Assembly: GCF_000633395.1 (NCBI RefSeq) | Contig: NZ_AYMU01000020.1 | Location: 62,001-126,000 of the forward strand | Direction of reading: 5' to 3' | DNA: 64,000 nucleotides | From: Pseudomonas sp. PH1b | Lineage (GTDB): Bacteria; Pseudomonadota; Gammaproteobacteria; Pseudomonadales; Pseudomonadaceae | Shown here: positions 51,885-60,728 of the stretch, piece by piece | Layout: the number at the start of each line of letters is the position of its first letter | Numbering within the stretch: the stretch's first letter is position 1 | Position numbers and translations under genes: made by a program | The notes under the pieces: generated by a model | The model's database searches: none | The model's input: the letters and a program-made list of their open reading frames with translations, nothing else | Told to the model about the DNA's origin: nothing

Positions 51885-52979
51885 TTGCCTATTTCTTTAT
51901 TTCGCAAGGCCATGCTGGTCGCCGCCAGCCTGACGCTGGTGGCTGGCGCTCAGGCGGCACCGACCGTGCATATTTATAACTGGTCCGATTACATCGGTCA
52001 GAACACCCTGGCAGAGTTTGAAAAAGCCACGGGTATCAAGCCGGTGTATGACGTATTCGATTCCAATGAAACCCTGGAAGGCAAGTTGCTGGCCGGGCGT
52101 ACCGGCTATGACGTGGTGGTGCCGTCCAACCACTTCCTGGGCAAGCAGATCAAGGCCGGGGCCTTCCAGAAGCTCGACAAGAGCCTGCTGACCCATTATT
52201 CGAACCTTGACCCGGCCCTGCTCAAGCGCCTGGAAATGAACGATCCGGGCAACCAGTACGCGGTGCCGTACCTGTGGGGTACCAACGGCATCGGCTACAA
52301 CGTGGACAAGGTCAAGGCCGCCCTGGGTGTGGACAAGATCGATTCCTGGAGCGTGTTGTTCGAGCCGGAGAACATCAAGAAGCTCAACAGCTGCGGCGTG
52401 GCTTTCCTCGATTCCGCCGATGAAATGATGCCTACGGTCCTCAACTACCTGGGGCTGAACGCCAACAGTACCAATCCCCAGGACTACAAGAAGGCCGAGG
52501 CCAAGCTCCTGGCGGTACGCCCTTACGTGACCTACTTCCATTCCTCCAAGTACATATCCGACCTGGCCAACGGCAATATCTGCGTGGCCATCGGTTTCTC
52601 CGGCGATGTGTTCCAGGCCAAGGCCCGGGCCGCGGATGCCGGCAAGGGCGTGAACATCGCCTACAGCATCCCGAAGGAGGGCGGTGCCCTGTGGTTTGAC
52701 ATGCTGGCGATTCCCAAGGATTCGACCAACGTCAAGGAAGCCCACGCCTTCATCAACTATTTGCTGCAACCTGAGGTGATTGCCCAGGTCAGTGACTACG
52801 TCGGTTACGCCAACCCCAACCCGGGGTCGGACAAGCTGATGGAGCAATCCATCCGCACCGATGAAGCGGTCTATCCACCGCAGGCAGTGCTCGACAAGAC
52901 CTATGTATCCACCGAGTTGCCACCCAATATCCAACGCTTGATGACCCGCAGCTGGACCAAGGTCAAGACGGGCAAGTAG
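51885..52979 (+). CDS. spuE: Periplasmic polyamine-binding protein SpuE (spermidine type)
   Basis: A 364-residue paralogue of SpuD. The start is the unusual TTG at 51885: GAGGA lies seven bases upstream and this start supplies the positive n-region (ISLFRK) of the signal peptide that ends near GAQA. The next ATG, at 51912, would leave no such n-region and has no ribosome site. The mature part opens APTVHIYNWSDYIGQNTLAEFE. It is about two thirds identical by eye to SpuD. By gene order it should prefer spermidine. Confidence 0.92.
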   Translation: MPISLFRKAMLVAASLTLVAGAQAAPTVHIYNWSDYIGQNTLAEFEKATGIKPVYDVFDSNETLEGKLLAGRTGYDVVVPSNHFLGKQIKAGAFQKLDKSLLTHYSNLDPALLKRLEMNDPGNQYAVPYLWGTNGIGYNVDKVKAALGVDKIDSWSVLFEPENIKKLNSCGVAFLDSADEMMPTVLNYLGLNANSTNPQDYKKAEAKLLAVRPYVTYFHSSKYISDLANGNICVAIGFSGDVFQAKARAADAGKGVNIAYSIPKEGGALWFDMLAIPKDSTNVKEAHAFINYLLQPEVIAQVSDYVGYANPNPGSDKLMEQSIRTDEAVYPPQAVLDKTYVSTELPPNIQRLMTRSWTKVKTGK

Positions 52980-53003
52980 TACTACAGGCTCAAACTATCC
53001 AAG

Positions 53004-53024
53004 GCCCGCCGGCGTGCGGCGGGC
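53004..53024 (+). other. Hairpin at the spuE-spuF junction
   Basis: GCCCGCCG (53004-53011) pairs with CGGCGGGC (53017-53024) around a five-base loop, followed by TGCAAATTTTG. It might be a leaky terminator that reduces spuFGH relative to spuE. Confidence 0.7.
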
Positions 53025-53050
53025 TGCAAATTTTGTTGGGAGTTTCGCAA

Positions 53051-54193
53051 ATGGCAGTTGCCTCCGGCGCCTATAAGAAAGCCCTCGAGGGCGACCAGAC
53101 ACCTAAACAGGTGCTGGTCAAAATCGACCGGGTCACGAAGAAGTTCGACGAGACGGTTGCCGTGGACGACGTGTCCCTGGAAATCAAGAAAGGCGAGATC
53201 TTCGCCCTGCTCGGCGGCTCGGGTTCGGGCAAGTCCACCTTGCTGCGGATGCTGGCCGGTTTCGAACGGCCAACGGAGGGGCGAATCTTCCTCGATGGCG
53301 TGGACATCACCGACATGCCGCCCTACGAGCGGCCGATCAACATGATGTTCCAGTCCTATGCCTTGTTCCCGCACATGACCGTGGCGCAGAACATCGCCTT
53401 CGGCCTCAAGCAGGACAAGATCCCGACCGCTGAGGTCGACGCCCGAGTGGCGGAGATGCTCAAGCTGGTACAGATGAGCCAGTACGCCAAGCGCAAGCCG
53501 CACCAGCTTTCCGGTGGCCAGCGCCAGCGCGTGGCCCTGGCCCGCTCCCTGGCCAAGCGCCCGAAACTGCTGTTGCTCGACGAGCCCATGGGGGCCTTGG
53601 ACAAGAAGCTGCGCTCGCAGATGCAGCTGGAACTGGTAGAGATCATCGAGCGCGTCGGCGTGACTTGCGTAATGGTGACCCACGACCAGGAAGAGGCCAT
53701 GACCATGGCCGAACGCATCGCCATCATGCACCTGGGCTGGATCGCCCAGATCGGCAGCCCGATCGACATCTACGAGACGCCGGTCAGCCGCCTGGTGTGC
53801 GAGTTCATCGGCAACGTCAACATCTTCGAGGGCGAAGTGGTGGACGATGCCGAGGGCCATGCAGTGATCACCTGCAAGGACGTGGACCGCAGCATCTATG
53901 TCGGCCACGGCATCAGCACTTCGGTCCAGGACAAGTCGGTGACCTACGCCATTCGCCCGGAAAAGCTCCTGGTGACCGCCGAGATGCCGACCTGCGAATA
54001 CAACTGGTCCAGCGGCAAGGTGCACGACATCGCCTACCTGGGCGGCCACTCAGTGTTCTACGTCGAGCTGCCGAGCGGCAAGCTGGTGCAATCCTTCGTC
54101 GCCAATGCCGAGCGCCGTGGCGCACGGCCGACCTGGGGTGACCAGGTCTATGTCTGGTGGGAAGACGACAGTGGCGTGGTACTGCGCTCATGA
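53051..54193 (+). CDS. spuF: Polyamine ABC transporter ATP-binding protein SpuF
   Basis: A PotA/PotG-type ATPase of 380 residues with Walker A GGSGSGKST, Q-loop MFQSYALFPHM, signature LSGGQRQRV, Walker B LLLLDEPMGALD, H-loop VTHDQEEAM and a C-terminal TOBE domain (about 300-375). GGGAG lies before the ATG at 53051. Its last bases overlap spuG. Confidence 0.95.
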   Translation: MAVASGAYKKALEGDQTPKQVLVKIDRVTKKFDETVAVDDVSLEIKKGEIFALLGGSGSGKSTLLRMLAGFERPTEGRIFLDGVDITDMPPYERPINMMFQSYALFPHMTVAQNIAFGLKQDKIPTAEVDARVAEMLKLVQMSQYAKRKPHQLSGGQRQRVALARSLAKRPKLLLLDEPMGALDKKLRSQMQLELVEIIERVGVTCVMVTHDQEEAMTMAERIAIMHLGWIAQIGSPIDIYETPVSRLVCEFIGNVNIFEGEVVDDAEGHAVITCKDVDRSIYVGHGISTSVQDKSVTYAIRPEKLLVTAEMPTCEYNWSSGKVHDIAYLGGHSVFYVELPSGKLVQSFVANAERRGARPTWGDQVYVWWEDDSGVVLRS

Positions 54194-55110
54194 ACATGCG
54201 AAAGCTCAAGCGCCGACTCAGTCGAATAATTCCCGGTGGCCGCCAGCTGGTCATCGGGGTCCCGTTCATCTGGCTGTTCCTGTTCTTCATGCTGCCGTTC
54301 TTCATCGTCCTGAAGATCAGCTTCGCTGAAGCGGACGTGGCTATCCCGCCGTACACCGAGATCTACAACTTCGTCGACCAGAAGCTGCAGGTGCTGCTCA
54401 ACCTCGGCAACTACGCGATGCTGGGAGACGATGAGCTGTACATCGCCGCCTACCTCGGCTCGTTGAAGATGGCGTTTTTCAGCACCATCCTCTGCCTGCT
54501 GATCGGTTACCCGATGGCGTATGCCATCGCCACGGCGCGCAAGGAAATGCAGACCGTGCTGGTGCTGCTGATCATGATGCCGACCTGGACCGCGATCCTG
54601 ATCCGCGTCTACGCCTGGATGGGCATCCTCAGCAACAACGGCCTGCTCAATGGCTTCCTGATGTCCATGGGCCTGATCAACGAGCCGCTGCAGATCCTCA
54701 ACACCAACCTCGCGGTGTATATCGGGGTGGTCTATTCCTACCTGCCGTTCATGATCCTGCCGCTGTACGCCAACCTGGTGAAGCACGACCACAGCCTGCT
54801 GGAAGCGGCGTCCGACCTGGGTTCGAGCACGTTCAACAGCTTCTGGCAGATCACCGTACCGCTGTCGAAGAACGGCATCATCGCCGGCTGCATGCTGGTG
54901 TTCATCCCGGTCGTGGGTGAGTTCGTGATTCCTGAGCTGCTGGGCGGCCCGGAAACCCTGATGATCGGTAAGGTGCTGTGGCAGGAATTCTTCAACAACC
55001 GTGACTGGCCGGTGGCTTCCGCCCTGGCGGTGGTGATGCTGGCGATCCTGATCGTGCCGATCATCCTGTTCAACCGCAGTCAGGCCAAAGAAATGGAGGG
55101 CAAGGAATGA
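54190..55110 (+). CDS. spuG: Polyamine ABC transporter permease SpuG
   Basis: The first permease subunit (PotB/PotH-like), 306 residues with six helices and the EAA loop LEAASDLGSSTFNSFWQITVPL. Its ATG at 54190 overlaps the spuF stop by four bases, and its stop overlaps the spuH start by four bases. Confidence 0.94.
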   Translation: MNMRKLKRRLSRIIPGGRQLVIGVPFIWLFLFFMLPFFIVLKISFAEADVAIPPYTEIYNFVDQKLQVLLNLGNYAMLGDDELYIAAYLGSLKMAFFSTILCLLIGYPMAYAIATARKEMQTVLVLLIMMPTWTAILIRVYAWMGILSNNGLLNGFLMSMGLINEPLQILNTNLAVYIGVVYSYLPFMILPLYANLVKHDHSLLEAASDLGSSTFNSFWQITVPLSKNGIIAGCMLVFIPVVGEFVIPELLGGPETLMIGKVLWQEFFNNRDWPVASALAVVMLAILIVPIILFNRSQAKEMEGKE

Positions 55111-55997
55111 AGCGCTTCAGTTTTTCCAGCCTGATGCTGGTGATCGGCCTGTTGTTCATCTATCTGCCGATGCTGATCCTGGTGATCTACTCGTTCAACG
55201 CCTCCAAACTGGTGACGGTATGGGGCGGCTGGTCGATCAAGTGGTACGTTGGCCTGCTGGACAACACCCAGCTGATGGGGTCGGTGGTGCGCTCGCTGGA
55301 GATCGCCTGCTACACCGCGATTGCCGCGGTGGCCCTGGGTACCCTGGCGGCGTTCGTGCTGACTCGCATCACTCACTTCAAGGGGCGCACGCTGTTCGGT
55401 GGCTTGGTCACCGCGCCGCTGGTCATGCCCGAGGTCATCACCGGTCTGTCGTTGTTGCTGCTGTTCGTGGCCATGGCGCAGATGATCGGCTGGCCCCAGG
55501 AGCGGGGGATCGTCACCATCTGGATCGCCCACACCACGTTCTGTGCGGCCTATGTGGCGGTGGTGGTGTCGGCGCGCCTGCGTGAGCTGGACCTGTCCAT
55601 CGAAGAGGCGGCCATGGACCTTGGCGCGCGTCCGTGGAAGGTGTTCTTCCTGATCACCATTCCGATGATCGCGCCGTCCCTGGCAGCCGGCGGCATGATG
55701 TCCTTTGCCCTGTCCCTGGACGACCTGGTATTGGCCAGCTTCGTCTCCGGCCCGGGTTCCACCACCTTGCCGATGGAAGTGTTCTCGGCGGTGCGCCTGG
55801 GGGTCAAGCCGGAGATCAATGCCGTGGCCAGCCTGATCCTGCTGGCGGTGTCCCTGGTGACCTTCCTGGTCTGGTTCTTCAGCCGCCGTGCCGAAGAAGC
55901 CCGCAAGCGGGCGATCCAGCAAGCCATCGAGGAGAGCGCTGCCGACTCCTGGAAGCAGCCGGACGTGCGTCGCCCGCAGAGTGTGGAAACCGCCTGA
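55107..55997 (+). CDS. spuH: Polyamine ABC transporter permease SpuH
   Basis: The second permease subunit (PotC/PotI-like), 296 residues with six helices and EAA loop IEEAAMDLGARPWKVFFLIT. GGAGGGCAAGG lies before the ATG. The charged C-terminal tail (EEARKRAIQQAIEE) is cytoplasmic. A strong terminator ends the operon 16 bases later. Confidence 0.94.
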   Translation: MKRFSFSSLMLVIGLLFIYLPMLILVIYSFNASKLVTVWGGWSIKWYVGLLDNTQLMGSVVRSLEIACYTAIAAVALGTLAAFVLTRITHFKGRTLFGGLVTAPLVMPEVITGLSLLLLFVAMAQMIGWPQERGIVTIWIAHTTFCAAYVAVVVSARLRELDLSIEEAAMDLGARPWKVFFLITIPMIAPSLAAGGMMSFALSLDDLVLASFVSGPGSTTLPMEVFSAVRLGVKPEINAVASLILLAVSLVTFLVWFFSRRAEEARKRAIQQAIEESAADSWKQPDVRRPQSVETA

Positions 55998-56013
55998 CCG
56001 GTGTGTTGCCCTG

Positions 56014-56052
56014 AAAAAAACCTCGCCCCGGATTGGGAGCGAGGTTTTTTTT
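56014..56052. terminator. Bidirectional intrinsic terminator after spuH
   Basis: AACCTCGC (56019-56026) and GCGAGGTT (56039-56046) form an eight-base-pair stem with seven A residues on the left and eight U residues on the right, so it can end spuH and the opposing AhpD-like gene (whose stop is at 56128). Confidence 0.9.
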
Positions 56053-56127
56053 GCCCTGGGTTTTCCCTTCGTGCCGATCGGGATAACGCCGGGGCAAGCG
56101 CCACGCAGCGCGTTGCTCGCCGTGGGA

Positions 56128-56469
56128 TCAGGGCTTCAGGCTGTCATACGCCTCCAGGGTGCGCAGCGAGTAGATATAGGCCGCCCCGGCGTTCAGCGAG
56201 ATCGCCGTGGCCAGTGTCGCGGCCACTTCCTCGCGGGTGGCGCCGGCCTTGATCGCAGCGTCGGTGTGTACGCCAATGCAGCCGTCGCAGCGGGTGGTGA
56301 TGGCCACGGCGATGGAAATCAGCTCGCGGGTCTTGGCGTCGAGCACGTTGTTTTCTTCAGCGGCTTCACCCAGGGCCATATAGGCCTGGACCATTTTCGG
56401 GTTGCTTCTGCCCAGGGAAGCAAAGGCTTTCTTGATGGTAGGCAGCAGTTCTGACCAGTTGTGGAACAT
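56128..56469 (-). CDS. Carboxymuconolactone decarboxylase (AhpD-like) family protein
   Basis: A 113-residue all-helical protein with the redox motif CDGC (C61 and C64) and the following H68 of the AhpD-like relay, TRELISIAVAITTRCDGCIGVH. Such proteins often act as small peroxidases or disulfide carriers rather than decarboxylases. GGAG lies eight bases before the ATG at 56469. It is divergent from an AraC-type regulator, 111 bases away, which probably controls it. Confidence 0.9.
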   Translation of the reverse strand: MFHNWSELLPTIKKAFASLGRSNPKMVQAYMALGEAAEENNVLDAKTRELISIAVAITTRCDGCIGVHTDAAIKAGATREEVAATLATAISLNAGAAYIYSLRTLEAYDSLKP

Positions 56470-56580
56470 CGTATTCACTCCGGGATGGGTTGGGGTGTAC
56501 TGTTGCGACACCCTCAGTCTTGACCATCCTGGTGCGCCTCGTTTGTCCGATTCGCTCAGGTATCTGCCCGATACGCTCAT

Positions 56581-57486
56581 ATGAATGCCATCGATACTCT
56601 CATTGCCCAGGCCGGCGTTCGCGGCAGCCTCGATCTGCGCTGCCAGTTTCAAGGCGACTGGGCGCTGGACCATTCCCAGGAGGCGTTGGGTACGGCGCCT
56701 TATCACATCGTGCTGGCGGGCGGATGCCGGATCCAATTGCCTGACGGCCAGCGCCAGACGTTGCGCGCGGGCGACATTCTGCTGTTGCCCGGTGGTTCGG
56801 GGCATCTGCTGCTGAGTGCCGGGCGCGAGGTGGCGCCGAACCTGCCGCGGGTGGAAGAGGGCGGTGTGTTGCCGGTGCATCGCTTCGGCGAGCCCGGCAT
56901 CGAGCTGGATATGCTGTGTGGGCGTTTCCACTACAACCCGGCGTCCATGCTGCTGTCGGCCCTGCCACAGCATCTGGTCATTGGCGGCGCCGATCTGGCC
57001 GCCGACAGCTCGCTGAGGGCATTGGTGCAGCTGTTGCGCAGTGAGGCAGAGGCAGAGCAACTGGGCGCGGGGGTTTTACTGGATGCGCTGTCCTCGGCCC
57101 TCTTCACCCTGATACTGCGAGCTTACCTGGCCCAGGTGCAGCCGTCGGCGGGGCCCCTTGCCCTGCTGAGTGACAAGCGCCTGAAACGGGCCTGGCAGGC
57201 CATGCTGGAGGCCCCGGCCAATGATTGGACCATTGAGCGCCTGGCGGGCATTGCGGCCATGTCCCGGGCCACTTTCATGCGGGTTTTCGTGCGCGTGGCG
57301 GGGGTATCGCCCTGGGTGTTGCTGACACAGGTGCGTATGGAGCGTGCGTTCAATCTGCTGAGCCATTCGCCCCTGGGCTTGAACGAGATTGCCGCCCAGG
57401 TCGGTTATCAATCCCAGGCGGCGTTCAGCAAGAAGTTCAAGCAGGTCTACGGGCAGGCGCCAGGCCGGGTGCGTCGGGCCCTGTAG
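56581..57486 (+). CDS. AraC-family transcriptional regulator with cupin domain
   Basis: A 301-residue regulator: an N-terminal cupin_6 sensor domain (about 10-185; YHIVLAGGCRIQLPDGQRQT) and a C-terminal double helix-turn-helix (about 200-298; WTIERLAGIAAMSRATFMRV and GLNEIAAQVGYQSQAAFSKK). Regulators of this type often stand next to oxidoreductases or AhpD-like proteins, as here, and activate the divergent gene. The effector is unknown. Confidence 0.92.
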   Translation: MNAIDTLIAQAGVRGSLDLRCQFQGDWALDHSQEALGTAPYHIVLAGGCRIQLPDGQRQTLRAGDILLLPGGSGHLLLSAGREVAPNLPRVEEGGVLPVHRFGEPGIELDMLCGRFHYNPASMLLSALPQHLVIGGADLAADSSLRALVQLLRSEAEAEQLGAGVLLDALSSALFTLILRAYLAQVQPSAGPLALLSDKRLKRAWQAMLEAPANDWTIERLAGIAAMSRATFMRVFVRVAGVSPWVLLTQVRMERAFNLLSHSPLGLNEIAAQVGYQSQAAFSKKFKQVYGQAPGRVRRAL

Positions 57487-57518
57487 GTGACGCTTGCCGG
57501 CCATGGCTGACCTCTGCC

Positions 57519-59930
57519 TTATTGGACGGCGCGCGCCGGTAGCAGTTTCAGGGTGCTTCGGGTGTTGGCGGTGACTTCCTCGTCGCTGAAGTGCGCCTGC
57601 TGGTACACGCCCTCGATGAAGGCCTCGGCCTGATCGTCATAGTGCTTGTCGAACAGTACGCCGCTCTGGCCCACCGGGTTGATGGTCAGGCTATGGGCCG
57701 GGTCGGCGAAGTCGATGATGCGCCGGGTCGACGGGCCATACACCACCGACCAGGGCGCGGGGCCGATCTTGGCGGTGAGGTTGTTCGGCACTTCATGGCT
57801 GCCGGGAGCCTCCAGCGGACCGACGTTGAACAGGCGATCCAGGGGCTTCTGCATGCCCAACGGATGGCCATGGGTCAGGGTATGGGCGGTGCCCCAGCGC
57901 CACTGCGCCGGGTTGTCTCCCAGGGTGCGCTTGAGGTGGTCGATGCTGGCGCGCCAGGCCACCTTCAGCGTATCGGCCCGGCTTTCACGTTGAGGCGTGG
58001 TGCGGTCGTCCCACCAGGGGGAGTCGGGGTCCGCGGCCAGGCGCGGCAAGGCAGCATCCACCACCCGGGCCTGGATCAGGGCATCGAAATAGGCATCGCC
58101 GAGCTTTTCATGGAAGGTGGCGTTGGCCAGTTCGAACAGGAACTGGTTGAACAGGGTGGCGCTGGTGGAATCCAGCGGGTAGTCGCCTGGCCACTTCGCC
58201 AGTTGCTCCAGCAGTTTCAACTCTTCGGGAGCGCTGACCACTTCCCGCAGCACCGGCAGCAAGGGTGCCAGGAGGCGTGGGCCGTAGGCAGTGGTGGTAC
58301 CCAGTTGCAGCTTCTGGGTGTTCTCCAGGTCCCACTTCAGGTTCTTGTCGCTGAGTTGCCGGTCCAGTTGCTGGCCGCGGTCGGCGAGGTTGTAGTAGCC
58401 GGGAATCTCCATGCCAGTGGGAGACACCGGCTGGAAGTTGGCCGAGACGATATAGCCCCGGGCCGGGTTTTCCTCCTGCGGATTGGCGCTGAAGGGGTAG
58501 AAGCCTTCCTTGTCCGCCATGGCGGTGCTGCCATCGAGAATGAACGCCGGCTTGGCGCCGACCGGGCGCTTGGGCAGCAGCGCAGACGCCCACCAGCCGA
58601 TATCTCCCTTGGCACTGGCCCAGATGATGTTCAGGCCCGGTGCCTGGACCTTGGCCGAAGCCGCACGGGCCTTGGCCAGGGTGTCGGCGCGGTTGAGCTG
58701 GTAGAAACCGTCGAGGATCGGGTTCGGGGTTTCCAGAAAGGCCCACCACATGGCCACTGGGGCCTTGCCTACGGTGGTGCCGAGCATGTCGTTGATGATC
58801 GGGCCGTGGGGCGACTGGCGCAGGGTCAGGGTGACCGGTGCCTGGCCTTTGACCGCGATCTGCTGTTCGCTGCTGACCAGGTCGACCCATTTGTCCTGGT
58901 ACCAGACCTGGTTGGGGTTCTGCGGGTTGAGCTTCTCGGCGATCAGGTCGAGGTCGTCGTTCTGGAACATCGTCAGGCTCCAGCCGAAGTCCAGGTTGTG
59001 GCCGAGAAAGGCGAAGGGTACCAGGGCCTGGTGATGACCATAGAGTTCGAAGCCGGGGGCCGAGAGCTGGGCCTCGTACCACACCGACGGCAGTGAATAG
59101 CGGATATGCGGATCACCGGCCAGCAGTGCTCGGCCACTCTTGGTTCGGGCCCCTGCCACTGCCCAGGCGTTGCTGCCCTCGAACTGCGGCAGGCCTGCAT
59201 CGGCCAGGGCTTGCTGGCTGAGGCGGGCGATCTGGCCCAGTTCCTGCCAATCGATGGCGGCCAGGGGCAGGGCGGCTTGCGACTTGCCCTTGGCCAGCAC
59301 GCCCTTGGGCTGCCAGTCGAGGTCGAAGACCTTCAGGTAGTCATTACCCAATTGGTCGCGGATATAGGTCAGCAGCGGTTCTGTGCGAAAGGCCATGGCG
59401 AAGCTGTAGGCCATGAAGCCGGCAATGCTGATGGTGTCTTCTGCGGTGAACGGCCGCTTGTGGATGCCCAGGACGTCGAATTCGAGAGGGCTGGCGTGGC
59501 TGTCCTGATACTGGTTGATGCCGTCCAGATAGGCCTCCAGGGCCTTCCATGCGGGGGACTGGCGATCGAGCCCGGCCACATAGCTGTCGGCGCGCTCGCG
59601 AATGCGCAGGCTGCGGAACAGTTTGTCGGTGTCCAGCAGCTTGGGGCCGAGGACTTCGGCCAGTTCACCGCGGGCCAGGCGCCGCAGGGACTCCATCTGG
59701 AACAGTCGGTCCTGGGCGTGGACATACCCCAGGGCGCGATACAGGTCGGCTTCGTTCTCGGCACGTATATGGGGCACGCCGCGCTCGTCGTAGCGCACGG
59801 TGACCGAGCCCTGCAGGCCTTTGAGTTCGACCTGGCCCTGGCGCGTCGGCTGCTTGCTGTACAGATAGGCGCCGGCCCCCGCCAGCAGGGCGAGGATCAG
59901 GATGGCGACGACGGTCAGGCTGCGTTTCAT
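57519..59930 (-). CDS. hacB: Penicillin acylase-family N-terminal nucleophile hydrolase (HacB-like acyl-homoserine lactone acylase)
   Basis: An 803-residue precursor: membrane/signal segment at residues 5-24, an alpha chain, then autocleavage before S253 in EGSNAWAVAG, the beta-chain nucleophile. Further acylase landmarks are RYDERGVPHIRAENEADLYRA, GYVHAQDRLFQME and GDPHI. Its position near spuH matches PAO1 HacB (PA0305), which degrades acyl-homoserine lactones; substrate range in this strain is inferred. AAGGAG lies before the ATG at 59930. A much longer open frame upstream runs through the next gene and is a shadow. Confidence 0.88.
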   Translation of the reverse strand: MKRSLTVVAILILALLAGAGAYLYSKQPTRQGQVELKGLQGSVTVRYDERGVPHIRAENEADLYRALGYVHAQDRLFQMESLRRLARGELAEVLGPKLLDTDKLFRSLRIRERADSYVAGLDRQSPAWKALEAYLDGINQYQDSHASPLEFDVLGIHKRPFTAEDTISIAGFMAYSFAMAFRTEPLLTYIRDQLGNDYLKVFDLDWQPKGVLAKGKSQAALPLAAIDWQELGQIARLSQQALADAGLPQFEGSNAWAVAGARTKSGRALLAGDPHIRYSLPSVWYEAQLSAPGFELYGHHQALVPFAFLGHNLDFGWSLTMFQNDDLDLIAEKLNPQNPNQVWYQDKWVDLVSSEQQIAVKGQAPVTLTLRQSPHGPIINDMLGTTVGKAPVAMWWAFLETPNPILDGFYQLNRADTLAKARAASAKVQAPGLNIIWASAKGDIGWWASALLPKRPVGAKPAFILDGSTAMADKEGFYPFSANPQEENPARGYIVSANFQPVSPTGMEIPGYYNLADRGQQLDRQLSDKNLKWDLENTQKLQLGTTTAYGPRLLAPLLPVLREVVSAPEELKLLEQLAKWPGDYPLDSTSATLFNQFLFELANATFHEKLGDAYFDALIQARVVDAALPRLAADPDSPWWDDRTTPQRESRADTLKVAWRASIDHLKRTLGDNPAQWRWGTAHTLTHGHPLGMQKPLDRLFNVGPLEAPGSHEVPNNLTAKIGPAPWSVVYGPSTRRIIDFADPAHSLTINPVGQSGVLFDKHYDDQAEAFIEGVYQQAHFSDEEVTANTRSTLKLLPARAVQ

Positions 59931-60040
59931 GGGGGCTCCTTGCTGTTGTTGTGTCCGGTGCCGTTCCGGGAGAGCTGCCAACATGTAGCACAAGTCTCGG
60001 GCTGCGCGTATGGGGCAGTCCTTGAATAGTCGCGAATGCC

Positions 60041-60619
60041 TTAGTCGGCAGCGGGTGGCCACGGGCAGTAGCAACCGACCGCCAGGGTATGGGTGGCGTT
60101 GACCGCGCGGTTCTCCTGCAGTGCTTGAAGGATGGGCTCGATGAAGCTGTTGCTGGAGTTGCAGGTCAAGCCTTCGCTGTAGGGGCCGAAGTAGGCCAGC
60201 TTGCCGCTGCGGTCCCAGATTGCCACGGCCGGGCTGGCGGGGATCTGTTCGGCTCCGGGCAGGTGCTCGAGGGTTTTCAGCTGGCCCAAGGTGGCGGGCA
60301 ACTGGCCGTGGCTGCCAGGCTTCTGCACCGCATAGAACTCCACGCCCCGGGGGCCGTAGATGTCGATCAGTTCGGCCAGATGCTGCTGGTTGCCGACGTT
60401 GCAGGGGCAGGCCGGGTCCCAGAAGTGCACCAGGCGGATCGCCCCGGGACCGGCCAGCTCGGCGGGCAGTTGCAGGGGATCGCCGGAGAACATCGCGGTG
60501 TGCTCGCTGAAGGCTCGCAGATACCGTCCCTGGAACCAGTCGTAGGCAGCCCACAGCACCAGGGCGCAGATCAGTACAAGCAGGCTGGCTAGCAGGGTCG
60601 TGCGGTGGCGCTGGGGCAT
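60041..60619 (-). CDS. DUF6436-like membrane-anchored thioredoxin-fold protein
   Basis: The 192-residue protein has one N-terminal membrane helix (about 9-25) and a periplasmic thioredoxin-like domain: RLVHFWDPACPCN, with cysteines C71 and C73 as a CPC motif instead of CxxC, and SPAVAIWDRSGKLAYFGPY. Two more cysteines close the chain (VGCYCPW). This matches the DUF6436 type found next to hacB in Pseudomonas. A role in periplasmic disulfide or copper handling is possible but unproven. Confidence 0.75.
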   Translation of the reverse strand: MPQRHRTTLLASLLVLICALVLWAAYDWFQGRYLRAFSEHTAMFSGDPLQLPAELAGPGAIRLVHFWDPACPCNVGNQQHLAELIDIYGPRGVEFYAVQKPGSHGQLPATLGQLKTLEHLPGAEQIPASPAVAIWDRSGKLAYFGPYSEGLTCNSSNSFIEPILQALQENRAVNATHTLAVGCYCPWPPAAD

Positions 60620-60728
60620 TGGGAACGGTCCTCGAAGGTCGCGTAGCTTGCCATGCTTGCCGCGACAGATGAATATCGCAGGCCGATAAAGCCTGTTTTG
60701 TTCCTGGTACCCCGTTTTGGAAACCCCC

